Assembly: GCA_949752745.1 (NCBI GenBank)
Contig: OX457025.1
Location: 54,159,869-54,223,868, forward strand
DNA from: Protula sp. h YS-2021
Lineage: Eukaryota; Annelida; Polychaeta; Sabellida; Serpulidae
Direction of reading: 5' to 3'
DNA length: 64,000 nt
The position numbers and the translations under genes were made by a program. This document shows positions 46,880 to 57,050 of this stretch, in pieces. How positions within the stretch are numbered: position 1 is the stretch's first letter; each line of letters opens with the position of its first letter. The notes beneath the pieces were generated by a model. The model was given only the letters and a program-made list of their open reading frames with translations. It was not told the DNA's origin and made no database searches.

Positions 46880-48797
46880 CTGATACTCAAGGAGTCAGCT
46901 CTGAAATGACGTGAGCGGGCGTCTTGGAAATCGGCTCAGTCTATTAAGATATGTTTAACGGTGTAAGGTTCCTGAGACCCGACACAGTCGGGAACCGGCT
47001 CGCCTCTTAAAAGATGTTTGTGGGTGATATGTGTATGTCCTATTCTGACTCTATGGTAAACCATTTCATCTCGCACACTGTTAAGTGGCGGGAGCTTTTG
47101 TCAGACTAAGGGGTTTGCTTGATAAAGGTTGTTTTTTTGTTTCTTGCTATAATCTTTTTGTGTATCTTGTGATGTGATTTTTAAAATCGGAGGCTGGTAT
47201 CAGCATATCGATACAATTATCATTTAGAGCCTCTTTTACAGCTTTGTCGGCTATCTTGCTTCCTGGGATACCCACGTGTCTTGGAACCAGCAGAACACTC
47301 TGTCTTTGCCAGCTTTGGTGGCCTCGTCATATCTTTCCAGAAGGTCGAGGATAAGTGGGTTTGATATTTGTAGGTTTTCAATTGATTGCAGGACGGACAT
47401 AGAGTCCACGCATAGCATAAATGTATCGGCTGATCTTTACTATCTAGATAGCGAGATGTAGAGCTTTAATTTCGGCTGAGAAAATAGAGGATCCATTTGA
47501 AAGTCTTGTTTTCAAGGTGTTATTTTCAGTTACAACGGAAGCAGCCGATTTGTTGTCGAGCTTTGAGCCGTCCGTGTAGACGAAATGATAGTTTTTAAAT
47601 TCTTCCTTGAGTTCTGCAAAATTTGATTGAAATAGAAAAGGGCTAGTTTTTTCCTTTGCATATATCGAAAGGTTCTTTAGTACCACAGGTTTGGTGAGTT
47701 TCCACTGTGGTACTTTCGGTACTCTGTATTTTGCTATTGACTCTATGGTAATGTCAGCATTATTATTTGTGAATGGCTCACAGTGCCTAGAGAGTCTTTG
47801 CCGGATATTTTCCTAACCATGTCCCACGTTATCTTTAATAAAGTTTTCCCGTTTAGCTTGGAGACAAACTCCTCCCATAAACGTTTTACAGTCTTGCGGG
47901 CGATTGAGCCTTTTACACTCCATTCTTCTTATTGTGTCCGGATGATTGATAAACTGTTTTAACGCTTGTTTTTGAGCAGTTATTGACCGTTTGCATTCAT
48001 CGTTGAGCCAGATTTTGTGTAGTCTTTTGCGAGATCTGGATATTCTCGGGATAGCCTTTTCCATTATTGATTGTATCAAAGCGGTGAATAGTAGAATAGG
48101 GTCATTATCACTTTCAAGGTGTTCTCGTGTAATTGACTGATTGCATAATTCTTGGAATTGTAGCCAATCTGCTTTGTTAAAATTCCACTTGTCTACTCAT
48201 TCTTGTGGTTGTGGAATGGTTTGTTTAATTAAAATTAGAAAATGATCGCTTCCATGTAGATAGTCTATAACTTTCCAGCTAAAATCCAGGTACAAGTTAG
48301 CATAGGCCTTACAGAGGTCGATAGAGGTTTTTGAACCAGTTACCATAAGAAAATATGTCGGTGTTTTGTCATTGAGTAAAGACAGGTTGTGGTGGTGTAG
48401 TAGGTTTTCTATGATCTTTCTATGATCTCGTTGAAATCACAGACCAATAGTATGGGTTTTGGCAGTTGGTTTATGAGATCTGAAAATTACTGTGGTTGTG
48501 GTTTTGAAGGTGGTGGCACGTAGATGTTGCACACAGTGATTGTTTTGTTCAAGGTAGCCCTGACAGCCTGGTATTTAGATTTTTTCACTTTGAGGTATAT
48601 CGTTTCGAACAAACATTGCAATTCCTCCGGAGGCTTTGTTGCTAACATGTTCTTTGTCTCGTCAGCGTTGGTTGGTTATTGGTTTTAGAGAAGGTTTCTT
48701 GTAGGCAAATTATTGCTGGGTCACTTTGGGACATGATTGTTAACATTTCGTGATAGTTGGTCCAAAAACCTCGTATATTCCACTGAATTATTGCCAT
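46880..48797 (-). pseudogene. Jockey-A ORF2 without RT, unit 5
   Basis: The start is ATG 48797. The endonuclease (48210-48797) shows SDHF-like sequence only in degraded form. The linker at 47813-48079 (ISRSRKRLHKIWLNDECKRS) is fused at 47763 to the region just upstream of RNase H, so RT fingers, palm and thumb are absent. RNase H is readable at 47444-47686 (YTDGSKLDNKSAASVVTEN, FSAEIKALHLAI). No function is possible. Confidence 0.86.
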
Positions 48798-48847
48798 ATG
48801 GTCTTATTCAGTTATGCCTAGGGGCCTTTATATTCCGACACTAGCTC

Positions 48848-49710
48848 TTAAAATTTGCTTCTTTTTATGACCACTTTCCTTTGTTGTTTTGGAGGAGAGG
48901 GGTTCTGACGGTGTATGCTATCGTCTTCTTCCATTAGTGGAGAGAACCTTTTCTCTACCTTGCTGGGTAAAGAGGAGCGCAATCTTTCCTTGTCTTGTTT
49001 TGCTCTCTCTTTAAGGTTGGCCTTGGCCTCCTTGGATAAGTTAGATGGAGGACTTGTTGTTTGTTGTGGTGTTGGTGGGGAAGGGGTGGGGTCTGCGGCC
49101 GCCACTGCACCATTCCTCTTTGACGGTGGTGAGCTTTTTTGCACACTGCTGATTGGGAGTAGTCACTTTTGGTCTTGCACCACCTTGCGTTTGAGAGCCA
49201 GTAGCTGAAGTACGCGACTCGCTCAGTTTTGTCACCGTAGTGCTTTGCGGTGGTATGTTGTGAATTTTCTGGACTGTCAACCATGTCACCTCGTTCTGGC
49301 AAGGCTTCTATAACACCCTGTGGTTTCAGTTCTCTGACGAGTTCGTCTATGGAGCAGGGTGGTCAGGGTGGGCGACTACTCCTCTTGAAGTATTCAATGT
49401 ACTGTCTGGTGCACTGTACAGGAACATTCACGAACGTCGTAAGTTCAAGCAGGGCTTTGCTGTGTCGTCGTTCGTATATATGGACTAATAGGTCACCCGA
49501 TCGAAGTCGTTTTACCGTGAACCGCATGCCGACAATACCGTTAAGCCCCTTTTCGACTGCGAATGTAGAGATCTTAAGACGTCCTTCTCTTGGCGTTATG
49601 ATAACGTATTCCGGGAAGGATGTCGGAGGTGACTCTATTTCAATATGGGCTCGCTTTGCGGGTGTCCTCGTTGTGCTTCGTTTATTTGGTTGCTGTTCAT
49701 TTGTATCCAT
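48848..49710 (-). pseudogene. Jockey-A ORF1 without zinc knuckles, unit 5
   Basis: The ATG is at 49710 (MDTNEQQPNKRSTTRTPAKR). The N-terminal 115 codons are open, then the frame breaks at the position shared with units 1 and 2. The zinc-knuckle segment is deleted near 49304, and the Ser/Lys-rich end follows to 48848 (KVVIKRSKF). The N-terminal domain (GRLKISTFAVEKGLNGIVGM) is well conserved across the three copies that have it. Confidence 0.86.
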
Positions 49711-50697
49711 AAAAATTAAAAATTAAAGGTTTCTACCAGGTCTGACGGCCAATGGCCATACTCTAACCAACCTTTTGGCAGCGGGATTAACCCGCTCGGG
49801 GCTAGGACACCTGGAATACTCTACTACATGACGGCGACGTAGAGAGCCAGTCATGCCTCGATTAACCCTACAGAAGCACTGTGGTTAACCTAGTCGACCA
49901 GCCATTATTGATCGTCAACTCACGACCACGCTTCTTGGGCCGAAGAGAAGGACCAAAGGCATGTATTGGCAAACAAGTCCCTTAGCAGAATATGTGTTTG
50001 AAAAGTCTGCCTAAGGGTCAAGAAGCCTCAATACCCAGGTAAATGCTCTCCTTCCTCTAAGGGATGCAACCAACGGCAGAGTGCGCCCTTATGACTGGTA
50101 CTATCACCAGCTACTGTGAGGCATCTTGGTGGACGCACAACAGGTTGCCACGCTTTTAAGCCCTTTGCGTGGGAACGATGTAGCACAGGTCTTTGCTGGT
50201 TCCTAGTGGTCTTTGGAAAAGGTGTAACAGTACTAATGTCTGGAGTACTACAATTAAGTAGACCCCAGATGATAATCCAAAAATGGGTTGACTGTTAAAA
50301 ATAAAGGTAAGGAAGTGTTTTCTTTATTTCAATTAATGACATCATATTTATTAAAAAAAGGGTATTATTAAGTGGAAAAGGAGTATTGTTAATTTTATTT
50401 TAGTATGTGTATTTTTGGAAAGGTTTTATACTTGCTATAAAAATGGTACAGTGATTATTAAGGAAGTTATGATATTTTTGGAAGGCAGAAAGGGAAATGT
50501 TGGTGAGATGATAAATTGGTGGGAGGGGGGGTGGTTGGGAGGGTGGCGAGATACCAGTAGAACTGAGTTAAACCCAGTAAGAATGGTACCCCGAGGGGGG
50601 TCGGAATATCTAGTCCGGCCTACCTTTGGGTCTAGGGGCTCCTTTAAAAATAAAGGGTTGGGCCCAAGTGAGGCAGTTTAACGTCATGCCAGGGAAG

Positions 50698-51552
50698 ACT
50701 GTCAATGAGATTGAATGCTGGATGACAGCAAACAAACTCAAACTGAACAAGGATAAAACGGAGTTTATGATTATTTCAAGTGTACATAATGACAATTCAT
50801 TCAAGGGAATTCTATTTGTTTGGATAACGAAGTTGTTCTCAGGTCGGATACTGCATGTGCGTTAGGAGTTCACGTTGACTTTGCGCTAAATATGGATAAA
50901 CACCTAAGCTCGGTTGTTCAGAAGTGTTACTACTTCCTAAAATGGACTCGAGATGTCAGGAATAGAATTACTGAGGATGCAGCAAAGATGTTGGTGCTTT
51001 CTCTTGTCATCAGTCGTATTGACTATTGCAACAGTATTTTAGTGAACCTTCCCAAAAAGCGAATAGATCGTCGCCAAAGGATAATGAACAGGTCAGCACG
51101 TGTGATCAGGTTTTCAGTCCATGAATCTGTAATCCAGAAGCTGCATTCTTTGTATTGGTTGCCAGTTCATGAGTGGATACAGTTCAAGATAGCCCTCATC
51201 ACTCATAAAGCATTGAATAATAAGGCACCGTCATATGTGAGGGATATGCTTACACTATACGCCCCGTGCCGTGCACCAAGAACGGAATCCCAGCACTTAC
51301 TAGTGGAAAAACGAACAAACAATCGCTACGGTGATAGAGCTTTTCAGAATATAGTGCCAAGGATTTGGAACAAATTACCATTGTAAATAAGAACCGAAAG
51401 TAACCTTTTAGTATTTAGAAAGATGTTAAAAACACATCTTTTTAAGTTAGCATATAAATGTTGAAAGTTTTATATTATATGTTTTAGATTATATTTTTAG
51501 AATAATATTGTGGGGCTTAGGGTGTATGCCATTATAAGCGCGGTATAAATCT
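50698..51552 (+). pseudogene. L2/CR1-like LINE, C-terminal half and 3' UTR, unit 5 (best copy)
   Basis: This is the best L2 C-terminal copy, with 188 open codons at 50820-51386. It shows LGVHVDFALNMDKHLSS, KMLVLSLVISRIDYCNSILV, RIMNRSARVIRFSVHES, LHSLYWLPVHEWIQFKIAL, ITHKALNNKAPSYVRDML, then NNRYGDRAFQNIVPRIWNKL at the C-terminus, typical for L2/CR1. The 3' UTR ends AAGCGCGGTATAAAT at 51536-51550 and runs into the TAA microsatellite, as L2 elements do. Confidence 0.92.
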
Positions 51553-51554
51553 GC

Positions 51555-51647
<93 letters not shown>

Positions 51648-51707
51648 TAATAACAATAATAATAATAATAATAATAATGATAAAAAGCCAATGCTTATAA
51701 TAATAAC

Positions 51708-51771
<64 letters not shown>
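51553..51771 (+). repeat. TAA microsatellite, expanded L2 3' tail
   Basis: There are two blocks of TAA/AAT triplets with a few interruptions (51557-51676 and 51697-51771), separated by GATAAAAAGCCAATGCTTA, which resembles the first bases of the spacer in the other units. L2-clade elements end in short triplet tails, so this is best read as the element's own tail, expanded. The frames of poly-isoleucine, tyrosine and leucine across it are artefacts. Confidence 0.9.
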
Positions 51772-52130
51772 TGACAAAGCACTATGTAACAAATAACTGG
51801 TCACTATGTAGCAAAAAATGGTCACTATGTAACAACATTTGAAAAACTGGTCACTGTGTAACAAATTATGGGTCACTATGTAGCAAAAGCATGCTCACTA
51901 TGTAGATTTGTAAATGGACACTATGTAAATCATAATAATAAAACCTAAATGTTATAAATGAGCACATATGCATTATACAAATAGGGAAAAGTTTATTAGT
52001 AATAGTGTAAAATCATATTTTACGTATACTTGAACAGGGAAGCGAAAATTTTTTGAAATATTAAATGTTGGTCGCTATGTAACAAATAACGGGTCACTTT
52101 GCCGCAAAAGCAGGGTCAATGTGTCAGTCT
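51772..52130 (+). repeat. Short GGTCACTATGTA repeats
   Basis: About ten imperfect copies of a 21-29 bp motif, GGTCACTATGTAACAAA with variants, occur in direct orientation, for example at 51797, 51826, 51847, 51872, 51893, 52067 and 52091. A gap of about 130 bp of ordinary AT-rich DNA lies at 51930-52060. No reading frame or known element matches. Its class is unknown. Confidence 0.8.
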
Positions 52131-52259
52131 GAAAATAACCCTGTATAAATCATAAAATTAAAAAAAAAGAACTACTCATAAAGTGTAATTAATAAATCAT
52201 AATATATGTGTTCACAGTCGTGGAATGTTGTACCATATTACATTCTGTGCCCATTCAAA

Positions 52260-52960
52260 CTTCATTCCCGCAAGGGCATATACTTGTATTTTTGATATCT
52301 CTAAATGTATTCTTGATCTCAAAAAAAAAATTTGATATCAAAAAATATTTAGAGATATCAAGAAATATTACATATCAAAAATGATTTAATGATATCTAAA
52401 ATTGATTTTTTGAGATCAAAAATTCAATTCTTGATAGCAAAATTGAAATATTTGATAGCAAAATATCGTTTTTGAGCTCAATAATTGATTTTATATATAT
52501 TGATATCAAGAATTTATTTCAGATATCATTATTTTAGACTGATACTTTTTTAATTTGTATTTTGAAATATGCAAACGATTTTTTGATCTCAAAAATTGAT
52601 TCTTGATATCAAAATATCAGTCTATCTTTTTAAATAAAAAATTCAGAAACACTCATCTGTAACTAAATAATGGCTATCCTTGTATATGGAATCTTTATTT
52701 TAATTTTTTACTGTACAAAAAGGAGGCAATTTTTGAGATCAAAACTTGTGTCGTTATTATTGACAATTCGTTATATTTTATGTAAATGTGTGTCTCCCGT
52801 AAGATTTTTAGTTTTGTAAAATTTATTTTTTGATCTCAAAAATACATTTTTGCCATCTAAAATTCAATTATTGATAGCAAAATATAAATTAATGAGATCT
52901 ACATTGATTTATTGATATCTCTTAATATATTTTGATATCAAAAATAAGCATTAAATGTTA
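52260..52960. repeat. AT-rich self-complementary GATATC/GAGATC repeats
   Basis: The stretch is built from many degenerate copies of a palindromic word, TTTTTGATATCAAAAA and TTTTGAGATCAAAAA, in changing spacing, so the DNA is repeatedly self-complementary. It is split near 52620-52720 by less repetitive sequence. No gene can be seen. It may be a degenerate satellite or remnants of palindromic small transposons. Confidence 0.75.
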
Positions 52961-53200
52961 AAACGGCATTCCATATTTACGGCTAAAAGTGTTTCACCTA
53001 TAACTACACAAATATGCGACTCCTTATCCATTCAACACTCTTTCTTTAGTATGTAGTACTTCCCTTGATACTACTGCTATCATTTGCAATAATTTTGGTC
53101 TGCAACCATTTTACGGGCAATGTCCTAGTCTAACACTTATCTTGCGATACTTTCACCGGAGAGCGCCAATAGGTCGCATAAGAAATCGTTATGCAAGCAC
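52961..53200. other. Unassigned sequence
   Basis: About 240 bp with no recognisable gene or tandem structure. The last 60 bases (GAGCGCCAATAGGTCGCATA to TTATGCAAGCAC) lead into the tRNA-like motif at 53204 and may belong to the same short interspersed element. Confidence 0.4.
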
Positions 53201-53803
53201 TCTGTGGGAGTCGAACCCACAAAAGCAAGCGACAAGTGCTGACTAAAACACCCGAACATTCATGGGAATGCTTCATCAATCACCAAGAAAGAAAGAAACT
53301 TCAAACTTCATCCCCACTCGACTGTTCTCCAGTTAAACATTCGTGTGCACTCAAATCCGCCCTTATGTGATATATGTTGTCTTCAGGCAAGGTGCACTTA
53401 AATGTATATTTATGGTTAGCATTTTCACTGGAAGCAATTTATTGGTACCCTGGCAACTTTACTTGAGCGCAGTTCCAAATTGCTTACCCATCTGTGGGAG
53501 TCGAACCCACAAAAGCAAGCGACAAGTGCTGACTAAAACATTACTGGATAACTTAATTTTGCACCCGAACGTTCACGGGAATGCTTAATCAATCACCAAG
53601 AAAGAAAGAAAGAAACTTCAAACTTCATCCCCACTCGACTGTTCTCCAGTTAAACATTCGTGTTCACTCCGCCCTTATGTGATATATGCTGTCTTCAGGA
53701 AATGCGCACTAAAATGTTTATTTATGGTTAGCACTTTCACTGGAACCAATTTATTGGTACCCTGGCAACTTTACTTGAGCGCAGTTCCTAATTGCTTACC
53801 CAT
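53201..53803. repeat. Tandem pair of ~290/313-bp repeats with tRNA-like B box
   Basis: Copy 1 is 53201-53490 and copy 2 is 53491-53803, both beginning TCTGTGGGAGTCGAACCCAC and ending CAATTTATTGGTACC... to GCTTACCCAT. Copy 2 has an extra 18-20 bases near 53542. On the - strand GTGGGTTCGACTCCCAC is a good RNA polymerase III B box with its T-arm stem, but a convincing A box and a folded tRNA are not present. It is probably a tRNA-derived SINE-like sequence or a satellite grown from one. Confidence 0.6.
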
Positions 53804-53816
53804 TTTGGGTGGTCCA

Positions 53817-54110
53817 CCCTGCTATCTGAAAATAAGGGAAAATGATACATTTTGTTTATTGTACTATTGTATTATTATTGAAAACTGATATTTGGCATAA
53901 AGCTGGACCATGCAGATACCCTACTGATACCTTAAAAATTTGGGGATATGATCGGATGTGATGTGGTCAGTGAAATTTGAGTTGCCCCCCTGCTATCTGA
54001 AACTAAGAAAAATTATACATTTCCGGCTCCATGCTGATAATTGTGCCGATCTGAAAACTGCTATTTTTCACAAAGCTAGATCCTATTGGTACTCTACTAA
54101 TGCCGCAAAC
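53817..54110 (+). repeat. Degenerate direct repeat pair (~170 bp)
   Basis: Two diverged copies, about 53817-53935 and 53986-54105, share CCCTGCTATCTGAAA, ATACATTT, GAAAACTG and CACAAAGCT/CATAAAGCT followed by ACTCTACTAATGCC-type endings. The period is about 169 bp. No coding content is supported. Confidence 0.65.
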
Positions 54111-54449
54111 GTTTGGACAACACACCCATTCTTTTGGGGTGGGAGAGGACACTCCAAATATCACACATATTAAACAAAACACATATTAAACAAGTTTGTC
54201 CAAGGACAAAGTCCCAGCTTACGAAAAGCAATAAGACCCATTCCAGCGTGCATGAGCGAAGGAATTTCCCTGAAATATCGGGCTTCAAAAGATGAGACGG
54301 CAAAGAGCTAGCTCAATAATTAATTTAGCACCGGACCAGAACATAGACCGATAAATGCATACAAAGATTTCTTTCCCAGAAAAATGGGGAACACATTTTT
54401 TGTATCTCTGGTAGACTGGATAGTCTGCCATAGATACCTTCAAACAACG
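54111..54449. other. Unassigned sequence
   Basis: About 340 bp between the degenerate pair and the minisatellite. Small frames exist on both strands but resemble nothing I recognise and overlap one another. I see no repeat or RNA structure here. Confidence 0.4.
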
Positions 54450-56312
54450 CTCGCATTTCGGACCAGTGCGCATATTTATGTAACTTGCCTCGATGCGCGG
54501 TTCTTATTCAGACAACTACGCATGTTTATTTAATTTGCGTTGATGCGCGGCTCTCATTTTGGAACATGTTTATTTAACTTAATAAAGGTTAATGCGCGGT
54601 TCTTATTCCAGACCAATGCGCATGTTTATTTTACTTGCGTTGATGAGCGGTACTTATTTTGGACAAGTGCACAAGTTTTCTTAGGTTGCCTTGATGTGCG
54701 GTTCGCATTTCGGAAGAGTAGGCATGTTTATCTAACTTGCACGGTGATTATTTTGGACGTGTGCATATGTTTATTTTACTTGCGTTGGTGCGCGGTTTGC
54801 ATTTTGGACCAGTGTGCAGGTTTATTCAACTTGCGTTGATGAGCAGTTCGAATTTCGGACCATTGCGCATGTTTATTTAACTTGCGTTGACGCGCGGTTC
54901 GAATTTCGGACCATTGCGCATGTTTATTTAACTTGCATTGATGCGCGGTGCTTATTCTGGACCAGTGCACATGTTTATTTAACTTGCGTTGATGTGCGCC
55001 TGGCATTTCGGACCAGCGCCCATGTTTTTTACCTGTGTTGATGTGCGATTCTTATTTCGGATCAGTGCGCATGTTTATTTACCTTGTGTTGATGTGCGGT
55101 TCTTATTTCGGATCAATGCGCATTTTTATTTAACTTGCGTCGATGCGCGATTCTTATTCCAGACCAATGCGCATGTTTATTTTACTTGCGTTGATGAGCG
55201 GTACTTATTTTGGACAAGTGCACAAGTTTCCTTAGGTTGCCTTGATGCGCGGTTCGCATTTCGGAAGAGTTTGCATGTTTATCTAACTTGCGTTGATGCA
55301 CGGTGCCTATTTTGGACGTGTGCATATGTTGATCTAACTTGGCGCGCGGTTTGCATTTTGGACCATTGCGCATGTTTATTCAACTTGCGTTGATGCGCGG
55401 TGTTTATTTTGGACCAGTGCAATGTTTATTTGACTTGCGTTATTGCTCGGTTCCTATTTCTCACCAGTGTGTTTGTTTATTTAGCTTGCGTAGATAAGCC
55501 GTTCGCATTTTCTACCAGTTCGCATGTTTATTTAACTTGCGTTGATGCACGGTACGAATTCCGGACCAGTGCGCATGTTTATTTAACTTGCGTTGATGTG
55601 CGGTGCTTATTTTGAACCAGTGCAAATGTTTATTTAACTTGCGTTGGCGCGTGGTTTGCATTTCGAACCACTGCGCATGTTTATTTAACGTGTGTCGATG
55701 TGCGGTTCTTATTTCAGGCCAATGCGCATATTTCTTTAATTTGAGTTGATGCGCGGTTCTTATTCTGGACCAGTGCGCATGTTTATTTAAGTTGCGTTGA
55801 TACGCAGTTCTTATTTTGAATAGTGCGCACGTTATTTAACTTGCGTTAATGTGCAGTTCGCATTTCTAACCAGTGCGCATGTTTATTTAACTTGCGTTAA
55901 TGCTCGGTTCCAATTTCTGACCAGTGTGTTTGTTTATTTAGCTTGCGTTAATGAGCATTTCGCATTTTCCACCAGTGCGCATGTTTTTTTAACTTGTGTT
56001 GATGCTCGGTACTTATTTTGGACCAGTGCAAATGTGTATTTAACTTGCGCTGATGTGCGGTTCGGAATTCGGACCAGTGTACCTGCGTCGATGCGTAGTT
56101 CTTTTTTGGACCAGTGCGCATGTTTATTTAACTTGCGTTGATGCGCGGTGCTTATTTTGAGCCAGTTCGCATGTTTATCTTCCGTCGATGCGCGGTTCAC
56201 ATTTCGGACCAATGCGCATGTTGGACTACTGCGAATGTTTATTTAACTTGCGTCGATGTGCGGTTGTTAAATCTGACTACTGCGCAAGTTCATTTAACTT
56301 GCATTTATGCGC
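54450..56312. repeat. 51-bp minisatellite, about 36 copies
   Basis: This is a tandem array with consensus like GCGCATGTTTATTTAACTTG followed by CGTTGATGCGCGGTTCTTAT and TTCGGACCAGT. Copies differ mainly in the last third (AATTTC, CATTTC, TTATTTTG). Because 51 is a multiple of three, both strands carry long open frames made of 17-residue repeats: AHVYLTCVDARFLF.. on +, and NKHAHWSKI.TAHQRKL on -. There is no start context, intron or flanking domain to suggest a gene. Copies become irregular at the right end. Confidence 0.9.
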
Positions 56313-57019
56313 TGTAGGATAATTTAATTTTTTTTTCAAAAATTCCGAAAAAAAATTCAAAAGTTTTCCAATTCACTCAAAAAGCACAAGCCGTATGCAT
56401 GACCCCCTAAAGACGGCTTATATAAAAAATAAATGAAATCTGATAAAAACTGTAGGAGGAAATGCATTTTGAAGTTTTTTTCTTCAAAAATTCCCCAAAA
56501 ATTCTGATCCACTCGAAAAGCACAGGCCGTATTCACGACACCCTAAGCATGCCTCAGCCCCAAAACAAATGATGTCTGATCAAAACTGCAGGAGAAGATG
56601 CATTTTGAGGTATTTTCATCAAAAATTCCCCCTCCCCGCCCCCCCCCCCCCCCCCCGAAATCAAAAATTTCCAAGTCGAGTCAAATAGCACAAGCCGTAT
56701 GCCCGACCCACCTAAGGATGCCTCATACCAAAAATAAATGAAATCGGATAAAAACTGTAGGAGAAAATGCATTTTGAAGTTTTTCTTCGAAAATTCCCTA
56801 AAAATACAGAAATTGTCGGATCGACTAAAATGCGCAAGCCGTATGCTCAACCCCTTAGGGATGCCTCAAACCCATAAAAAAAGAGAGAAAGATCAAAACT
56901 GTAGGGGGAAATGCACTACAGAGTTTTTTTCTCTTCAAAAGCTCCCTAAAAATACAAAAATTGTCCGATCGACTAAACAGTACAAGCAATATGCACGACC
57001 CTTTAGGGTGCCTCATACC

Positions 57020-57050
<31 letters not shown>

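Larger units (their letters stand above)
46709..50697 (-). mobile_element. Jockey-A LINE, unit 5 (internally deleted, 4.0 kb)
   Basis: The fifth copy lies between exact ACTGTCAATGA sites at 46698-46708 and 50698-50708. It has no later insertion but two large deletions: about 1.5 kb of RT (junction at about 47763) and about 220 bp containing the zinc knuckles of ORF1 (junction near 49304). What remains is the 3' UTR, C-terminal segment, RNase H, linker, endonuclease, ORF1 ends and 5' UTR. Confidence 0.92.

Noticed and set aside
51489..51876. Long frames of poly-Leu, poly-Ile and poly-Tyr on the - strand
   Set aside because: They are direct readings of the TAA microsatellite in three frames and overlap one another.
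51772..52130. CRISPR-like array
   Set aside because: The repeats are degenerate, spacers are irregular and of low complexity, there are no cas genes, and the surroundings are animal DNA.
53204..53260. A tRNA gene on the - strand
   Set aside because: The T arm and B box are good, but no acceptor stem, anticodon arm or A box at the right spacing could be drawn.
54540..56141. A family of cysteine-containing 17-residue repeat proteins
   Set aside because: The frames exist because 51 bp is a multiple of three. They occur on both strands, lack flanking domains and are broken at random points. Kept only as a finding to test.
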